Of a DNA stretch of 64,000 nucleotides, positions 1-11,379 are shown piece by piece. The stretch's first letter is position 1, and every line of letters begins with the position of its first letter. A program made the translations under genes and the position numbers. Under the pieces are notes generated by a model. That model had not been told where the DNA came from. It worked only from the letters and a program-made list of their open reading frames with translations, and searched no databases. Source of the DNA: Hybos culiciformis (lineage: Eukaryota; Arthropoda; Insecta; Diptera; Hybotidae); assembly GCA_964007475.1 (NCBI GenBank), contig OZ023275.1:18827829-18891828 (forward strand), in the 5' to 3' direction.

Positions 1-944
1 GATACGTAAGGCCGAATTACGAACTTATCAGTAACAGAATTACTTATTTTGCAATACTTATTTTCCGACTTTAAACCAAGTTAGAACGCTATAAAGAACG
101 CTATAATAATTGGCTTAATGCGAGACTTCATAATAATGTGATTCAGTAATATAGAAACTATTTGTCAAATGTTTGTAAACAATTGGAACCCCTTTGGTCG
201 ATAAAATAATATTTCTGTTTCGAAATTTTATTAAAGTATGTCTACATATAATTTTTGATCAAAAAATATGGAAGTATAATTAATCAGTAACCGAGATATA
301 AGCAATTTCGAAATTGTGAACTATTACCACAGAGAAATGTACTATACACAGAAAAATACTTTCATAACAACTTTTTTAGTTTGAAAAATAACAGCTGTCA
401 TTTAGCTCCATTTGATTTATGCAATACTATGTAATGGAGCTAATCTCCACCAGTTATTTCGTATTTAAAGAACTTGTATGAAATTATTCCTCTATTTATA
501 ATATATTTCTCTGTGATATTACCCAATCTTCCTCGAAGACAAAAAGTGCATAAAGTTAAGTCGTCTGGTGATAATGGAACAGAAAGACAAAACGCATATT
601 AAACATACATAAATTATTATTATTTGAGGCATTTTCTATTGAAATAAAGACAAAATTTATAACAAACATTTATTTTAAATTTTAAAATAATAATAATAAA
701 AAATATTATTTGATCAAAACCATTGAACTTTGTGTATATATATACCTGTTTACATTCGGGAGAAAAATAATTAAGTATAATCACACATATATTATGTATA
801 ATTTTCATATGTAAGTAATAAAGAATTTGAATTTGAAGAAAACATTGCATTAAAGGTTAAACAGAAATTTCTTTTATTTGAATATAACCTCGTTATCATT
901 CAATTTAAAAACTCATACGGGTTTAATAACTAAATAATATATAT
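1..944. other. AT-rich intergenic DNA, no gene seen
   Basis: No supported coding exon, RNA gene or clear repeat border was found in this stretch. Open frames here (for example 620-850 on the minus strand) are rich in Ile, Phe, Tyr and Asn, as expected from random AT-rich DNA. They have no splice or start context that argues for a gene. Confidence 0.6.
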
Positions 945-1472
945 TTTTAATGGGCATGTGCTCGGTATGTTGTATTTAGTAATATAGAATTTAGAACGCT
1001 AAATGGAATATTATATGCGTCAATACACATGCAATCATTAAATGATTCATTCCATTCATTAAATGCTTCATTTCATTCATTAAATGCCTCTTCCATTCAT
1101 TAAATGCCTCTTCCATTCATTAAATGCTTCATTCCATTCATTAAATGTTTCATATTGAATATTCCGTAATACCTAAACAAAAATAATATCACTCACAATA
1201 TTTCAATACAGACAAATACCAAAAAAAATGAAAAAAAATTGTGTATATCAACTTTTTTTTTTTTATTGTAAATGTATAGACTGCAACTACCTTACACATG
1301 CACATTAAAACAGTATATTGGATATGTTAACAAAATTTGTTATACAACTCGTTCTGTATTTACACAAAAACACATAGACACTTGTCAATTTATATAACTC
1401 GACCTTCAGTCTCGTGATATAAGTATTGACTCGTGTCAATGTATTTTTGTGTATACAGAAACTCTTAATTAA
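945..1472 (-). mobile_element. Composite repeat copy 1 (minus orientation), interrupted by a MITE pair
   Basis: Read on the minus strand, this is the same element as at 13111-13524 and 28286-28780. All three share a stem of paired arms (TCTGTATACACAAA-like against TTTGTATAAATACAGAA-like), then a terminal inverted repeat starting TTTTAATGTGCATG, then a variable minisatellite, then TTGACGCAT...AATA, ending ...CATTAAAA. Here the minisatellite is about five or six units of roughly 21 bp containing CATTCATTAAATG (1033-1150). The rest of the element continues at 2408-2430, beyond the inserted MITE pair. It encodes no protein. The terminal inverted repeats and internal minisatellite suggest a non-autonomous DNA transposon or Helitron-like derivative; the class is inferred, not proven. 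Confidence 0.75.
1033..1150. repeat. Minisatellite of ~21-bp units inside composite repeat copy 1
   Basis: Tandem copies of a unit resembling CATTCATTAAATGCCTCTTC repeat five to six times with small changes. The other two copies of the element carry different tandem repeats at the same position. Confidence 0.85.
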
Positions 1473-1945
1473 TAATGCCTTGGACAAACTGAACTCGAAA
1501 AACATGTTCTTGAGCACAAAAACATGTTATTAAAATCGACCGAACAGACTACCTTAATGTGTTTTACAAAACAGATAAACATCTGTTTTTTTTTTCTCAA
1601 GTTTAAAAACAAAAGTAAACAATACAATCACCTACAAATTCAATTCAAATTCAAAATAAAAAACAATAACAAACTTTTTTTTCATTTGTTTACAAATAAA
1701 TACAACATAAAATTGTCAAAGTCAACGTTAAAAATGATACCCCAGTGAACATTAATGGCTTCCACATATTGCCTCACGAAATATTTGTAAAAATTACTCA
1801 ACCCATCCTTTAATAACAACATGTTTTCGCAAGAACATGTTCTTGTTCTTGTTTTTATTACTATGGGAAAACTACTTCAAAAACATAAAATTAACATGTT
1901 CTTGATCAAGAACATATTAATCGTGTCAGTTTGTCCAAGGCATTA
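1473..1945 (+). mobile_element. MITE, left member of a head-to-head pair
   Basis: The element starts TAATGCCTTGGACAAACTGA and ends with its inverse TCAGTTTGTCCAAGGCATTA, so it has terminal inverted repeats of about 20 bp. It is followed 10 bp later by a second copy in the opposite orientation. No coding capacity is seen. The flanks read TAA and TTA, compatible with the 3-bp TWA duplication of PIF/Harbinger elements, but a TA duplication would fit too. Confidence 0.85.
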
Positions 1946-1955
1946 CAAATTTAGT

Positions 1956-2407
1956 TAATGCCTTGAACAGACTGACACGATTAACATGTTCTTGATCAAA
2001 AACATGTTAATTTTATGTTTTTGAAGTAGTTTTCCCATAGTAATAAAAACAAAAACAAGAACATGTTCTTGCGAAAACATGTTGTTATTAAGGGATGGGT
2101 TTTTACAAATATTTCGTGAGGCAATATGTAGAAGCCATTAATGTTCACTGGGGTATCATTTTTGACGTTGACTTTGAAAATTTTATGTCGTGTTTATTTG
2201 TAAGCAAATGAAAAAAAGTTTGTTATTGTTTTTTATTTTGAATTTGAATTGAATTTGTAGGTATATTGTGTTGTTTACTTTTGTTTTTAAACTTGAAAAA
2301 AAAAAACAGATGTTTATCTGTTTTGTGAAACACATTAAGGTCGATTTTAATAACATGTTTTTGTGCTCAAGAACATGTTTTTGGAGTTGAGTTTGTCAAA
2401 GGCATAA
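1956..2407 (-). mobile_element. MITE, right member of a head-to-head pair
   Basis: This is an inverted copy of 1473-1945, with the same internal landmarks in reverse order. It is about 20 bp shorter, partly because the left copy has an extra GAACAGACTACC near 1540. Together the two copies would form a hairpin with arms of about 450 bp and a 10-nt loop. The 10-nt spacer matches the uninterrupted sequence of composite repeat copy 3, so it is host sequence between two insertions rather than a MITE part. Confidence 0.85.
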
Positions 2408-2431
2408 CATATACAATAATCTACTATGAAT
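2408..2431 (-). mobile_element. Distal end of composite repeat copy 1
   Basis: On the minus strand this reads TAGTAGATTATTGTATATG, identical to the start of copy 3 at 28286. It shows that the MITE pair sits inside the element and not at its edge. Confidence 0.75.
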
Positions 2432-3039
2432 GTAACCCCCCATTATCAAAATATTCGAATTATCAAAATATTCGAAAAAAATAATTTTAATCAAAAATAT
2501 TACAAAATTGATTTTATTTATTTCTATGAAATTAATATATGCCACTGGTATAAATATGTAGCGATGATCAGTTCTATGTTATATACATAGTAGGTATATA
2601 GAATATTTTTTATTATCGAACATTTGTTATTTTGGAATCAATATAATCGAATTAAAAATATAAATTTTGAAGTATATACTTGATTGAAAAGAAATAGAAT
2701 TTTCCTGTATTTTATTGTTAACATTACTTCATAGATAATATTACAATTATACACAAGTAGATAGCATAGTTTTAGGTGTTATATTTAAAGATTAAAAATT
2801 ATAATGAAATGTTATAATATTTAAATCTTTTGGATTTCCAACAGAATGTACCTCCTTTCGATCGTTCCCAAATTTAGTATACTAATGTATTTTGCCCTTT
2901 AAGTAAAATATATATATTATATGTACATATTTAAATTAATTAAATTTTCGTCAAAAATAATAACTATAATGAAATATAAACATAAAAAGCATAATTTTCA
3001 TTACTTTTATAGAATAAAAATATTGATAAACTTATCAAT
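2432..3039. other. AT-rich spacer with an 18-bp direct duplication
   Basis: No gene is seen. A short duplication of ATTATCAAAATATTCGA lies at about 2440-2475. The remainder is unstructured AT-rich sequence. Confidence 0.5.
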
Positions 3040-3047
3040 GGCTTTAC
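3040..3047. repeat. 8-bp target-site duplication, left
   Basis: GGCTTTAC, repeated exactly at 3781-3788 on the other side of the hAT remnant. Confidence 0.9.
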
Positions 3048-3780
3048 TAGGGATGGCAATTATGCGGACTTTCAGATATCCGGATATCGAATAGCTTAAA
3101 CCTGAAATAATCGGATATCCGGATATATTCGGATATTTGCAAGATTCTGAAATTTAGAAAAAAAAAATCTGAATATTTGGATTTTTACGTTCATTTTATT
3201 CGACATTAATTCAAAAAAAAGAAAGTATATAATTAAATTAATATAGTTTTATTATTTATATATTATGGTCATTATTAAAATAGAATTTCAAGAATAATGG
3301 AAACTGAATTTTACTTCGTTATCTTGTTGAAAATGTTCCACCCATCGAGAAAACTCTCTCACTGCTGGTAGAGGTTGGTTTAATTGTATGAAGGGCTTTC
3401 AAAAGCTTTTCTAATATTAAAAAATAATAGAATTCGTTTATATATTTGAAATACAGCAATACAATTTTGTTATCTACATTTTAAAAAAATAAAAGATTTA
3501 ATATGTTAGTGCACAGCCAAAAATTCTAATTTTGGAAATGACAAAAATCTACTTTCTCGACAACACGGTAATTAAAAAAGGATTGTCGGTCTTGCAAAAT
3601 AGTTGGTAGAACTTTTGAAAACGCCATAGATTTTATATTTAATAAAAAAATATTAAAAACCGGGGAAAAAATTAAATAAATATCCGGATAATTGATTCGA
3701 AATATCTGGATTTCGAATAATCCGTAAATCCAGAAAATATCCGGAGATCAAACCGAATACTAACCGGATTGCCATCCCTA
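3048..3780 (-). mobile_element. hAT-family transposon remnant, 733 bp
   Basis: The ends are a 13-bp inverted repeat, TAGGGATGGCAAT and ATTGCCATCCCTA. They are flanked by a perfect 8-bp target duplication, GGCTTTAC, at 3040-3047 and 3781-3788. An 8-bp duplication with such termini is typical of hAT elements. On the minus strand at about 3300-3375 a fragment reads STSSERVFSMGGTFSTR, followed by a stop. This matches the SERVFS..G motif of the hAT C-terminal dimerisation region. The element is internally deleted and cannot encode a working transposase. Many CCGGATAT-like motifs crowd both subterminal regions, a possible transposase-binding array. Confidence 0.9.
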
Positions 3781-3788
3781 GGCTTTAC
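3781..3788. repeat. 8-bp target-site duplication, right
   Basis: GGCTTTAC, matching 3040-3047. Confidence 0.9.
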
Positions 3789-4651
3789 CTTGAAATTAGA
3801 ATAATCACATCACTACACGTTTAGGTTCGAAATTAAGTAATCGTACGTATACAAAAAAAATTGCTGGTCATTATTTATTCCAAAATTCTTAATATTTTTT
3901 TTTTTTTTTGTCGGTTGTTTAAGCTTTAAGGTATGACGTGTTGACTCGAAAATAGACCAAATAGGAAAATGAAAATGAATTTATTTGAAAATTAATTAGT
4001 CAGCAGCTCATTTCACAGAAAATTCTTTTTAAGAAATGAAGATTTTATTTTCGCGATGGATTTATGTATGTTCCGTACCAAATATTTTAAATACGAAATA
4101 ATTTTATTTATTTTATTTGAATGTTTCAGATATAGAGATCTTTTCAAATATAATATCCCAAGAATTAAAATAATGATATTTAAAATTGTTGGTATAATGA
4201 TTTTCCGTTCATACATCAAACTTTTACTAAAAGAAAAATTATTTTGATTTGAATTTTATAATTTTATTTCCTAAAAGTATTATTACATTTATTTAAGTGT
4301 ACCTATAACATTTTTAGATTTTTTTTAACAGATATCGACAGTTAAGTACATACTTCATTTTATACAATAATTTAATATTATTAATACTTAATTTTTTTTT
4401 TTAATGAATCATTTATATTTGGCTTAATTAAATTTTTTGATTTGGCTTAATCCATAATAATAAATTAAATAAATTAAAAGAATTATTCCTTAGGAATAAT
4501 TAATGTATAAATGCAATGTCATCAAAAAAATTGAAATAAAGTTCCTTTTTTCAATAACTTTCTACCTAAAATATTATAATATTACAAAATATAATGCTCA
4601 CACTGTATTATTATAAAATTAGCTATAATCTGTGAAAATAATGTATATACA
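3789..4651. other. AT-rich intergenic DNA
   Basis: Two overlapping open frames on opposite strands near 4013-4247 have the low-complexity Ile/Phe/Lys composition of chance frames. No other feature is seen. Confidence 0.5.
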
Positions 4652-5020
4652 CTACACAGGACGACAGTTCATCCTTTGATCGAATTTTTTTCCTTCAGGA
4701 CACCATAATGGAACTTTATTAAATATACTTCTTCTAGTTAGAGCTGATAGAGGTGTAATGTTGCTGTCTAATAAATTATCATTATTCGGATTTATAGTAT
4801 TGTCTCCATCAAAATATATGTCCTTAGTACTTAAGATTTTATTTTTCATCATAATGTATTGTTCTAGTTTTGGATAATCTCTTCGTATTTTAACAATCAA
4901 AGATTTATCAATGTCATTAAATAATTTACCATTACTCCTTATTACAGAGCTTCTTATGCAACCAGTGAAAAGCAGCAGCAATATCAAAGGATTTCCAATG
5001 AACAATGAAACCATTTCCAT
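4652..5020 (-). CDS. Small secreted protein with a C-terminal two-cysteine tail
   Basis: The 122-residue product has a hydrophobic N-terminus (FIGNPLILLLLFTGC, about residues 7-21) that fits a signal peptide. The mature part is charged and Asn/Asp-rich (residues 45-90). It ends in VPLWCPEGKKFDQRMNCRPV. Short secreted insect proteins often end in such a Cys-Pro-x-Gly...Cys-Arg pair, probably a single disulphide. I do not recognise the family and assign no function. The start chosen is the first ATG; a second in-frame ATG lies two codons later. The amino-acid composition is far less Ile/Phe-biased than neighbouring chance ORFs. The gene looks intronless, although a non-coding upstream exon cannot be excluded. 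It lies about 2.9 kb downstream, on the same strand, of another small secreted-protein gene. Confidence 0.75.
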   Translation of the reverse strand: MEMVSLFIGNPLILLLLFTGCIRSSVIRSNGKLFNDIDKSLIVKIRRDYPKLEQYIMMKNKILSTKDIYFDGDNTINPNNDNLLDSNITPLSALTRRSIFNKVPLWCPEGKKFDQRMNCRPV

Positions 5021-7891
5021 AAACCTGGTCTTTAATGAATGAATTTAAAATATACATTAAAATCAGCAAAAACAAATTGTTTTCATTTTCTTTTTTTTTT
5101 AATTAATTTAATCTTTTTTGTTAAAATTTTAATATCAATGCGATGAAAAGAGTTTCAAGTAAACTTCAGTAATAATTATATGATTCTGTTTGAAAACCTG
5201 TCCATAGTGCCATTACGTAGACAGATAGGCTATTTAATTAAAAAAAAAAAATTTGTGATATTAAAACATTCAAACATAATATTACATTAAAACCATCATT
5301 GAATAAATTTAAATTTTAAAATTTAAATGAAGTCTGATTAAAATAAGTATGTGGGTAGATAAATGTTGATTAGAGAGGAACGTAGAAAAATGGTTAGAGC
5401 CCAAGGATGCGGACTAGGCTCTTTACTTCGATGAAAATTGTTATATTTGTGCATATGACTAAATTGTATTGGTATAATGATATTGAAGACACTTAAAAAA
5501 ATATGTTTCGCGTCTGATTGAGTATATATGTTAAAATTTAAGTATTCCAACTCGAAATGCTGAAAACGGGAGCCATTTCCCATCGTTCATGAGAAATATA
5601 CTGCTCTATATTTTATTATAAGCCAGTTTTAATTCTGTTTTAACTAAAATATTTACCTTTTTATTGCGTAAACAAATATTATATTATTTTAATTAATTTA
5701 TAATATATTTCATAAATTTTATGATTTTTACAAGTTAAAAATAGAAAATTTTAAGCGATTCTATTTTCAAACTTCTGATTTGAAAACCGCTGATAGACAA
5801 ACTATTAAAATTTAAGTTAGTGCTATAAAAATGTGAACGTTTTCTTATCTATCAAAATTAAAACTAAGTTTGGGCATTTCTGGGATGTTTACATGACGTA
5901 ATTATGTTTTAATAAAAATTCAAATTACTAATATAAAAATAGATTAGAATGAATTTGTTTTTTCCAGGTTAAAAAAAATTCTCTTATCACCCTTTTATAT
6001 AATAATTTATTTGTTTATTTAACCATTTAATCCTAAAACTCTGAACAATTTTTTTTTTTAATTGAAAAATCGGAAATGAAAAATTAATAATAAGAAATTT
6101 CAAAAAAAATTAAAAATAGTAACAATAAATTATATTGCACTAATGACTTTCCTATTGCTAATATATTAAAAGATATTGACCGAGATATTGGTTAAAGAGC
6201 CGAGATATTAGATTTTTCAGTTTTATTTTTTATTTTTTACAAGTTTTAGACTTAGAGTTAGACCAACTATTTTTAAAAATAAATTTTTAGTCCGTTTTCC
6301 ATTAAACATTTGAATACACAAATGTCCATCCGTCCGTCCGCCACTAAAAAGTTTATAATCAATGAACTACAATATATCTTTTGTAAGCAAAAATATTTGC
6401 AATTTCGTTCTTTTTCGCCTTCTTCACAATTCTAGGTTTCAAAGTAACAATAAGTTCCCAACCAACCAAGGGTTTAAATAACAATTTATATATTCTTTAT
6501 TTTATTCATAGTTTTAATAGATTCTGATAAAAACTAATTTTTGGGTTAATAGATGTCGATTAGCAGGGCCTAATAAAATCGTTAGCCCGTTCTATAATTT
6601 AATATTTTTAAATTCTACTCTAAGCTCGGTTCAAAAAATTTAATAATCACTATCAATTAGGCTCATTCTTATTTCTCGTAATAACAAGAGTGCAAATCAT
6701 CAGCTATTTTGAAAATTAAATTCAAATTCACAAGATTTTTTAGATGCATAAAATAAGTTCCAATTTTTTTAAATTCTATACAATCAAAAAATTTAAATTG
6801 GTTTAATTTTTGCGAGATCTTCTAATTTAGTTCGATAGTATGAAAGAAAAATTTTTAAAAAATAAAATTCCTTTATTATTGAGAACTTTAAAAATTCTAT
6901 TTAAGATGTTTGAACTATAATTATATATGTACGTAGTTAGAGTTTTAAATTCACTATTTTCTCATAAGCCGAATAATTTCATAGAAAAATGAAAACATTC
7001 GCTTTGATAATGGATTATTTTATTTCTTTCTATTTTTAAATTCGGTTTAAAAATAACCGCAAAATTAATTAATAAAGTCAGCTGTTTTTAAACAAATAAT
7101 AAAGTATAAAAGTATAAACAAATTTTATTGTAGAAATAAAACAGATAACCCCCAATAAAAACATCGTAAAATCCCAAGTTAAATTATATATTTTTTTTTT
7201 TTTTAATATTTTGTCATAAAGAAAGGTGCAAAAAAATAACAAAATCTAATAAAATTTACAAATTTTCAAAAATATTTATTAAAAAAATAAAAAATACAGG
7301 AAAAATAATTTATTAAAATTCTAATTTAATTAGGTATCTTTGTTTTTAAATTTTATTTTTTAAAACTAAACTTATATACTTACTCTTTACTAGAAATCGG
7401 TCGCCCGCGTAATTCGCATACTTTCAATTTATATTACAAACAAACGTATATTTGATCATTATTCTAAACAAAATATTCATATCATTAATTAAAGACTTAC
7501 ATTTTATGACTTGTAAAATTTGTATACAGTTGACAACGAAAAAACATTCTACAGAAAGTTTCTGCATGACGAAATTGAAGCATAATTCATAAAACCATAT
7601 TTAAAATTGAAAATGGAACAAACTTCTAAACCTTTTTTAATATAGTATTCAGGAACTTAATTCCCTTTTGTGGAAAATATAATTCGATTTTCTTGGTATA
7701 TTGTTTAAAAATAGAAAAAAAAAAAATTTTTTATATAAAATTTTTATTTCAATTTATAAAATAATAATAATACCGTACATGCTTATAATTAAAAATTAGA
7801 ATTATTTATTTACATTCTATAATCACATTTCGATTTCCTTCAACATTGTTTACAAAAATATAAACATTAGGTAAATTATATTAAAGGCATG
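5021..7891. other. AT-rich intergenic DNA, possibly old repeat fragments
   Basis: No gene is supported. A minus-strand open frame at 5338-5583 is less biased than most, but it has no signal peptide, recognised motif or splice support. Around 6320-6600 the sequence is less AT-rich and contains CCGTCCGTCCG, a motif common in degraded insect repeats; no element borders were found. Confidence 0.45.
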
Positions 7892-8299
7892 TCATTTTGG
7901 AATTGAATCCATAATCTTATCATTATTATTCTTTTGTTCTTGAATCAATTTGGGCACATTAAATGGCGCAATATGTTGAATTTCTGATGCTAATTGTTCA
8001 ATTGGAGTTGGAGTTGTTTCTTCACCCATGATTTTCTCTTTCACATTATTATAAGTTTTTTTCACATTTTGACCCAATTTTTGTGCACCCTCGCTAACTT
8101 TGGCCCCCAGTTTTTTGGCACCTTCACTGACTTTTTCGGCTCCTTTTTGTATTGAACAGCCGACATTCTTTAAAAATTGTTTAAATTCTCCAGATTCATT
8201 TGAATTGGTTTTATCATTTTCCTCTTCATCGCATTCACAACGAACTGATACCGCCAATATTAAAATCAATGTAAAAATAATAAATTTTTTAAAATTCAT
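7892..8299 (-). CDS. Secreted amphipathic-helix protein with LEA-like repeats
   Basis: The 135-residue product begins MNFKKFIIFTLILILAVSVR, a clear signal peptide, and the mature chain starts near CECDEEEN. Residues about 48-90 hold near-repeats of an 11-residue unit (KGAEKVSEGAKKLG, AKVSEGAQKLGQ, NVKKTYNNVKEK). The Lys/Glu/Ala/Gly spacing predicts a long amphipathic helix, as in LEA-type or apolipophorin-like proteins. A Thr/Pro stretch (EETTPTP) separates it from a C-terminal segment. Cysteines at CEC and GCS could form disulphides. The open frame extends 21 codons upstream, but those codons hold no ATG, so this ATG is the first usable start. The family is not recognised. Binding of lipid or membrane, or a role in haemolymph, is only an inference from helix character. 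Confidence 0.8.
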   Translation of the reverse strand: MNFKKFIIFTLILILAVSVRCECDEEENDKTNSNESGEFKQFLKNVGCSIQKGAEKVSEGAKKLGAKVSEGAQKLGQNVKKTYNNVKEKIMGEETTPTPIEQLASEIQHIAPFNVPKLIQEQKNNNDKIMDSIPK

Positions 8300-8424
8300 T
8301 TTAATTTTAAGTTGGATTTTGTATTTTATTTTATTTATTTTTTTTTTAACAAAACTTTGCAACTCACTTCACTTAAAGTCAAAGTCAAACTAAATAAATT
8401 ATTTTAATGGAAAATTATATTTTT

Positions 8425-8445
8425 AAACTAAATTTATAAATTTAT
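8425..8445 (-). promoter_or_regulatory. Possible TATA-like element upstream of the amphipathic-helix gene
   Basis: On the minus strand TTTATAAATT lies about 130 nt before the start codon. In sequence this AT-rich such matches occur by chance, so support is weak. Confidence 0.2.
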
Positions 8446-10284
8446 TTAATTTTAACAAAGATTTAGATTTAGTTTTATTAAGGAAAATAATTTTTCATTG
8501 AAATTATTTAAGTTTTTTTTTTTATCCAAAACGTAAACAAAACTAATTAGAATGGATCGTAGTTTCTTAACTTAAATCTATCGAAAATATAAATAACTAA
8601 AGAATTTTTCGTTACAAATTTGCGATGTTTTTCAACTTAAATCTGCTAAATGGTTAAAACAAAAATATTTCGTAATATTTTTGCAGATTCATTCTTCAAC
8701 TTTATTTACATCTTCAAGGTTGTGCTCTTGCACAAACAAGTTCCTTAAAGCGACAATTTTTCAACGATTTCTTTAAAATTCCAAATTATTATTTTATAAG
8801 TTTTTTTTTGTTAAAACATAGCTTCTAAACATGTTCTATATTGGTATATAAATTCCAATTCCAACTATTACAATCCAAATTTTTTTAAATATTTTTTCAT
8901 ACATCGGCCACCGACAGAATTGCTTGAAACTTTTACACATAAAATAAGTATAGTGTTAAGTAGATTCATTTCATCTTAAATTAAACTAAGGAAATGCATA
9001 ATAAATTTATTACACTTAAATTTTATACACAAGCGTGTTAAAAAAAATTAAATTAATTTAAAAAGAGGCGTACAGACAATTGTTTCAAAATTAATTTAAA
9101 ATCATAAAAAAAAAACAATGATCACAATGCTTTAATAGTATTTTTATACTGGAACTGATTTAATATTTTTGAAACTATAGTATACATATAGATTATAAGT
9201 GTGCGAGCAAAAACATACTTCAGCCAAGGCTTTCAAATTGCATCTGTTTCCATTCGAACATTAAACACAAACGATGACACAAGGTTTTTCACAATCTCTT
9301 CAGAGCGTGGCTATACAATATATGACAAGAAAAGAACTATATGATTACCAATTAATAAAATGTTAATAAATCTTTAAAATAGTCAAACCAACAAACAAAA
9401 AAAGTGAAAATGAAGTTATTATTAACAAAAATAATAAAACAACAAAATAATAACCCTAACCTCAGAATCGCAATGCTAACTGGCTAATTGCCAGCAGATG
9501 GGCACCAAAATTTCAACTATTTCAAGTTAAATTAAACTCATGACATGATCGCACTAAATATTATGACATTTTAAATGGTTTTTCATTTAAAAACCTCAAA
9601 AACTTTTATTGTTTCAAAATAAAAAACATAAATTTGAATTGTAAATTAAACCCTTCAATATAAAATATTTCTTAAATTTTCATCCATTGGTACTTTTCCA
9701 AAAATAAAAATTACTGAATGAAAGTAAAAAGTCTGCATGAAAAATTAATTCCTTCAAAATATAAATTCTGTCAATTTCGTTATTTTGTTGTAACTGAAAC
9801 TTTTTCTACGCAAAAAATTAATTTAAATACCAAATAGGTCCTGTCAATCAGTGGTAAAACTTTATAAAAATTGACTTTTGTTTTTTACATAAAGATTTTA
9901 ATTTGGAAATGAACAAGTTTTTTATTTTTTTTTTTTTTTTAATTCTTTTGTTTTTATATAGAAAATTGTTGAAAAAAAAAATCTTATTTAATTAAAAACC
10001 TTCGCGAGAGGATATTCTAAAAACTCTAAAGCAAGAAAGATACTTTTAGAAAAACCATATAGTTTTTGTTAACGAAAAATAAGGATCAATGATTACGAAT
10101 AGAGATCTGTATGAAAAAGTTATATTTAAGGATTTTCAGTTAAAAAAAAAATAATGTATAAAATACTGAATTAGTTAAATTCTTAAATTTGAAATATAAA
10201 TTTTAATCCAACATTTGATATGTTACACCAGTTTGCTTCAATATTAAACTACTATTGTCTACCGTCTTGATTTAAGTGTGCATC

Positions 10285-10321
10285 TTTATTCTGTTCGCAA
10301 CTGCGGACTATCCAAATCACT
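10285..10321 (+). other. Possible non-coding first exon ending in a strong splice donor
   Basis: A GC-richer patch, TCTGTTCGCAACTGCGG, is followed by CAAATCACTG and then GTAAGTAAAG, a near-consensus 5' splice site. It could be an untranslated first exon of a plus-strand gene. No matching downstream plus-strand coding exon was found, so this remains speculative. Confidence 0.2.
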
Positions 10322-11379
10322 GGTAAGTAAAGTCGAATTTGTGCTACATTTTTTGTTTTTGAGGTTTTAAACTAAAACTTCTGTGTATATATGTTCGTAT
10401 TATCAGAATTAAAATTAAGGTTGTGCATCCAACTTGCATGTAGCACCCGTCATCTTAAGATCTATTTCGAAGGACAAAAATAATTACTTCGGCTGCATTT
10501 TTCAGCTAGTGTAACAGACAATTAAGTAATCTTATAGTAAAATGTATTCGGAAAAATTTCATATTTTAAAATTTTTTGCTTCTTAATTTTTTTAATAAAC
10601 AAGAATAGATTTTAAAAGAACTCACTCTTTTACTACTATATGGTAACGAGTTTCTTTCAATTTGGCAAATTTTCAGCCTATAAATAAAAATGTTTTTTCT
10701 AACATAATTCAATTTGTTCGCTCAATTGGAAAAAAGGTCAATCAATCGCTAAAAATCTTTATTTTTTTTTTGTATATATATTTCTTTTCAATTTGAGAAT
10801 AATAATATTCTATTAGAAATTTTAAGCAATGAAAGCTAAATAAACAAATCAGTTAGCATGGTTTTTTTTTTATAAAAAATTTCAATGAACGTCAAAGTTT
10901 TAATTGAATTACATACCGAAAATCTTATTCCCTGATCAACTTTTTTTTTTCTATTAAAATTCTAAATAAAGAATTCGTCGTTGTTAGATAATAAAAGTAC
11001 GTACAACAAAAACTCACTATTTCATTTATTTATTTTTTTTTAATAGATAACATAAAAAATAATGTATATGTGATCATGATGTAATGTATAATATACGCAT
11101 TACACAGCTGTGTTCTATAAAAGAGCAATATGCATCCGTATAAACAAAAAAAAAACTTTATTTTGCCGCGAAAATCATGTTTGTAATTATAAAAAATATT
11201 TTTTTTTATTATAAAATAAAATTAATATTATAAACAGTAATTCGATGTTATTAAATTGAAAAATAAATTATTTAATGAAATGTTTTTATATTCAAAATGT
11301 AAGTAAATAAAAAGATTTTTTTTTTAAATAGCTCTGGTTCGTTAAAATAATAGTCCTCACTGTCTTTTTAAAAAGTTGA

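Noticed and set aside
4013..4247. Overlapping open frames on both strands
   Set aside because: Low-complexity Ile/Lys/Phe composition on both strands; typical chance frames in AT-rich DNA.
5338..5583. Minus-strand 81-codon frame starting MGNGSRFQHF
   Set aside because: It has an ATG and mixed composition, but no recognisable motif, signal peptide or splice support. Left as unresolved.
8100..8393. Plus-strand frame of 97 codons
   Set aside because: It is the antisense shadow of the amphipathic-helix protein gene.
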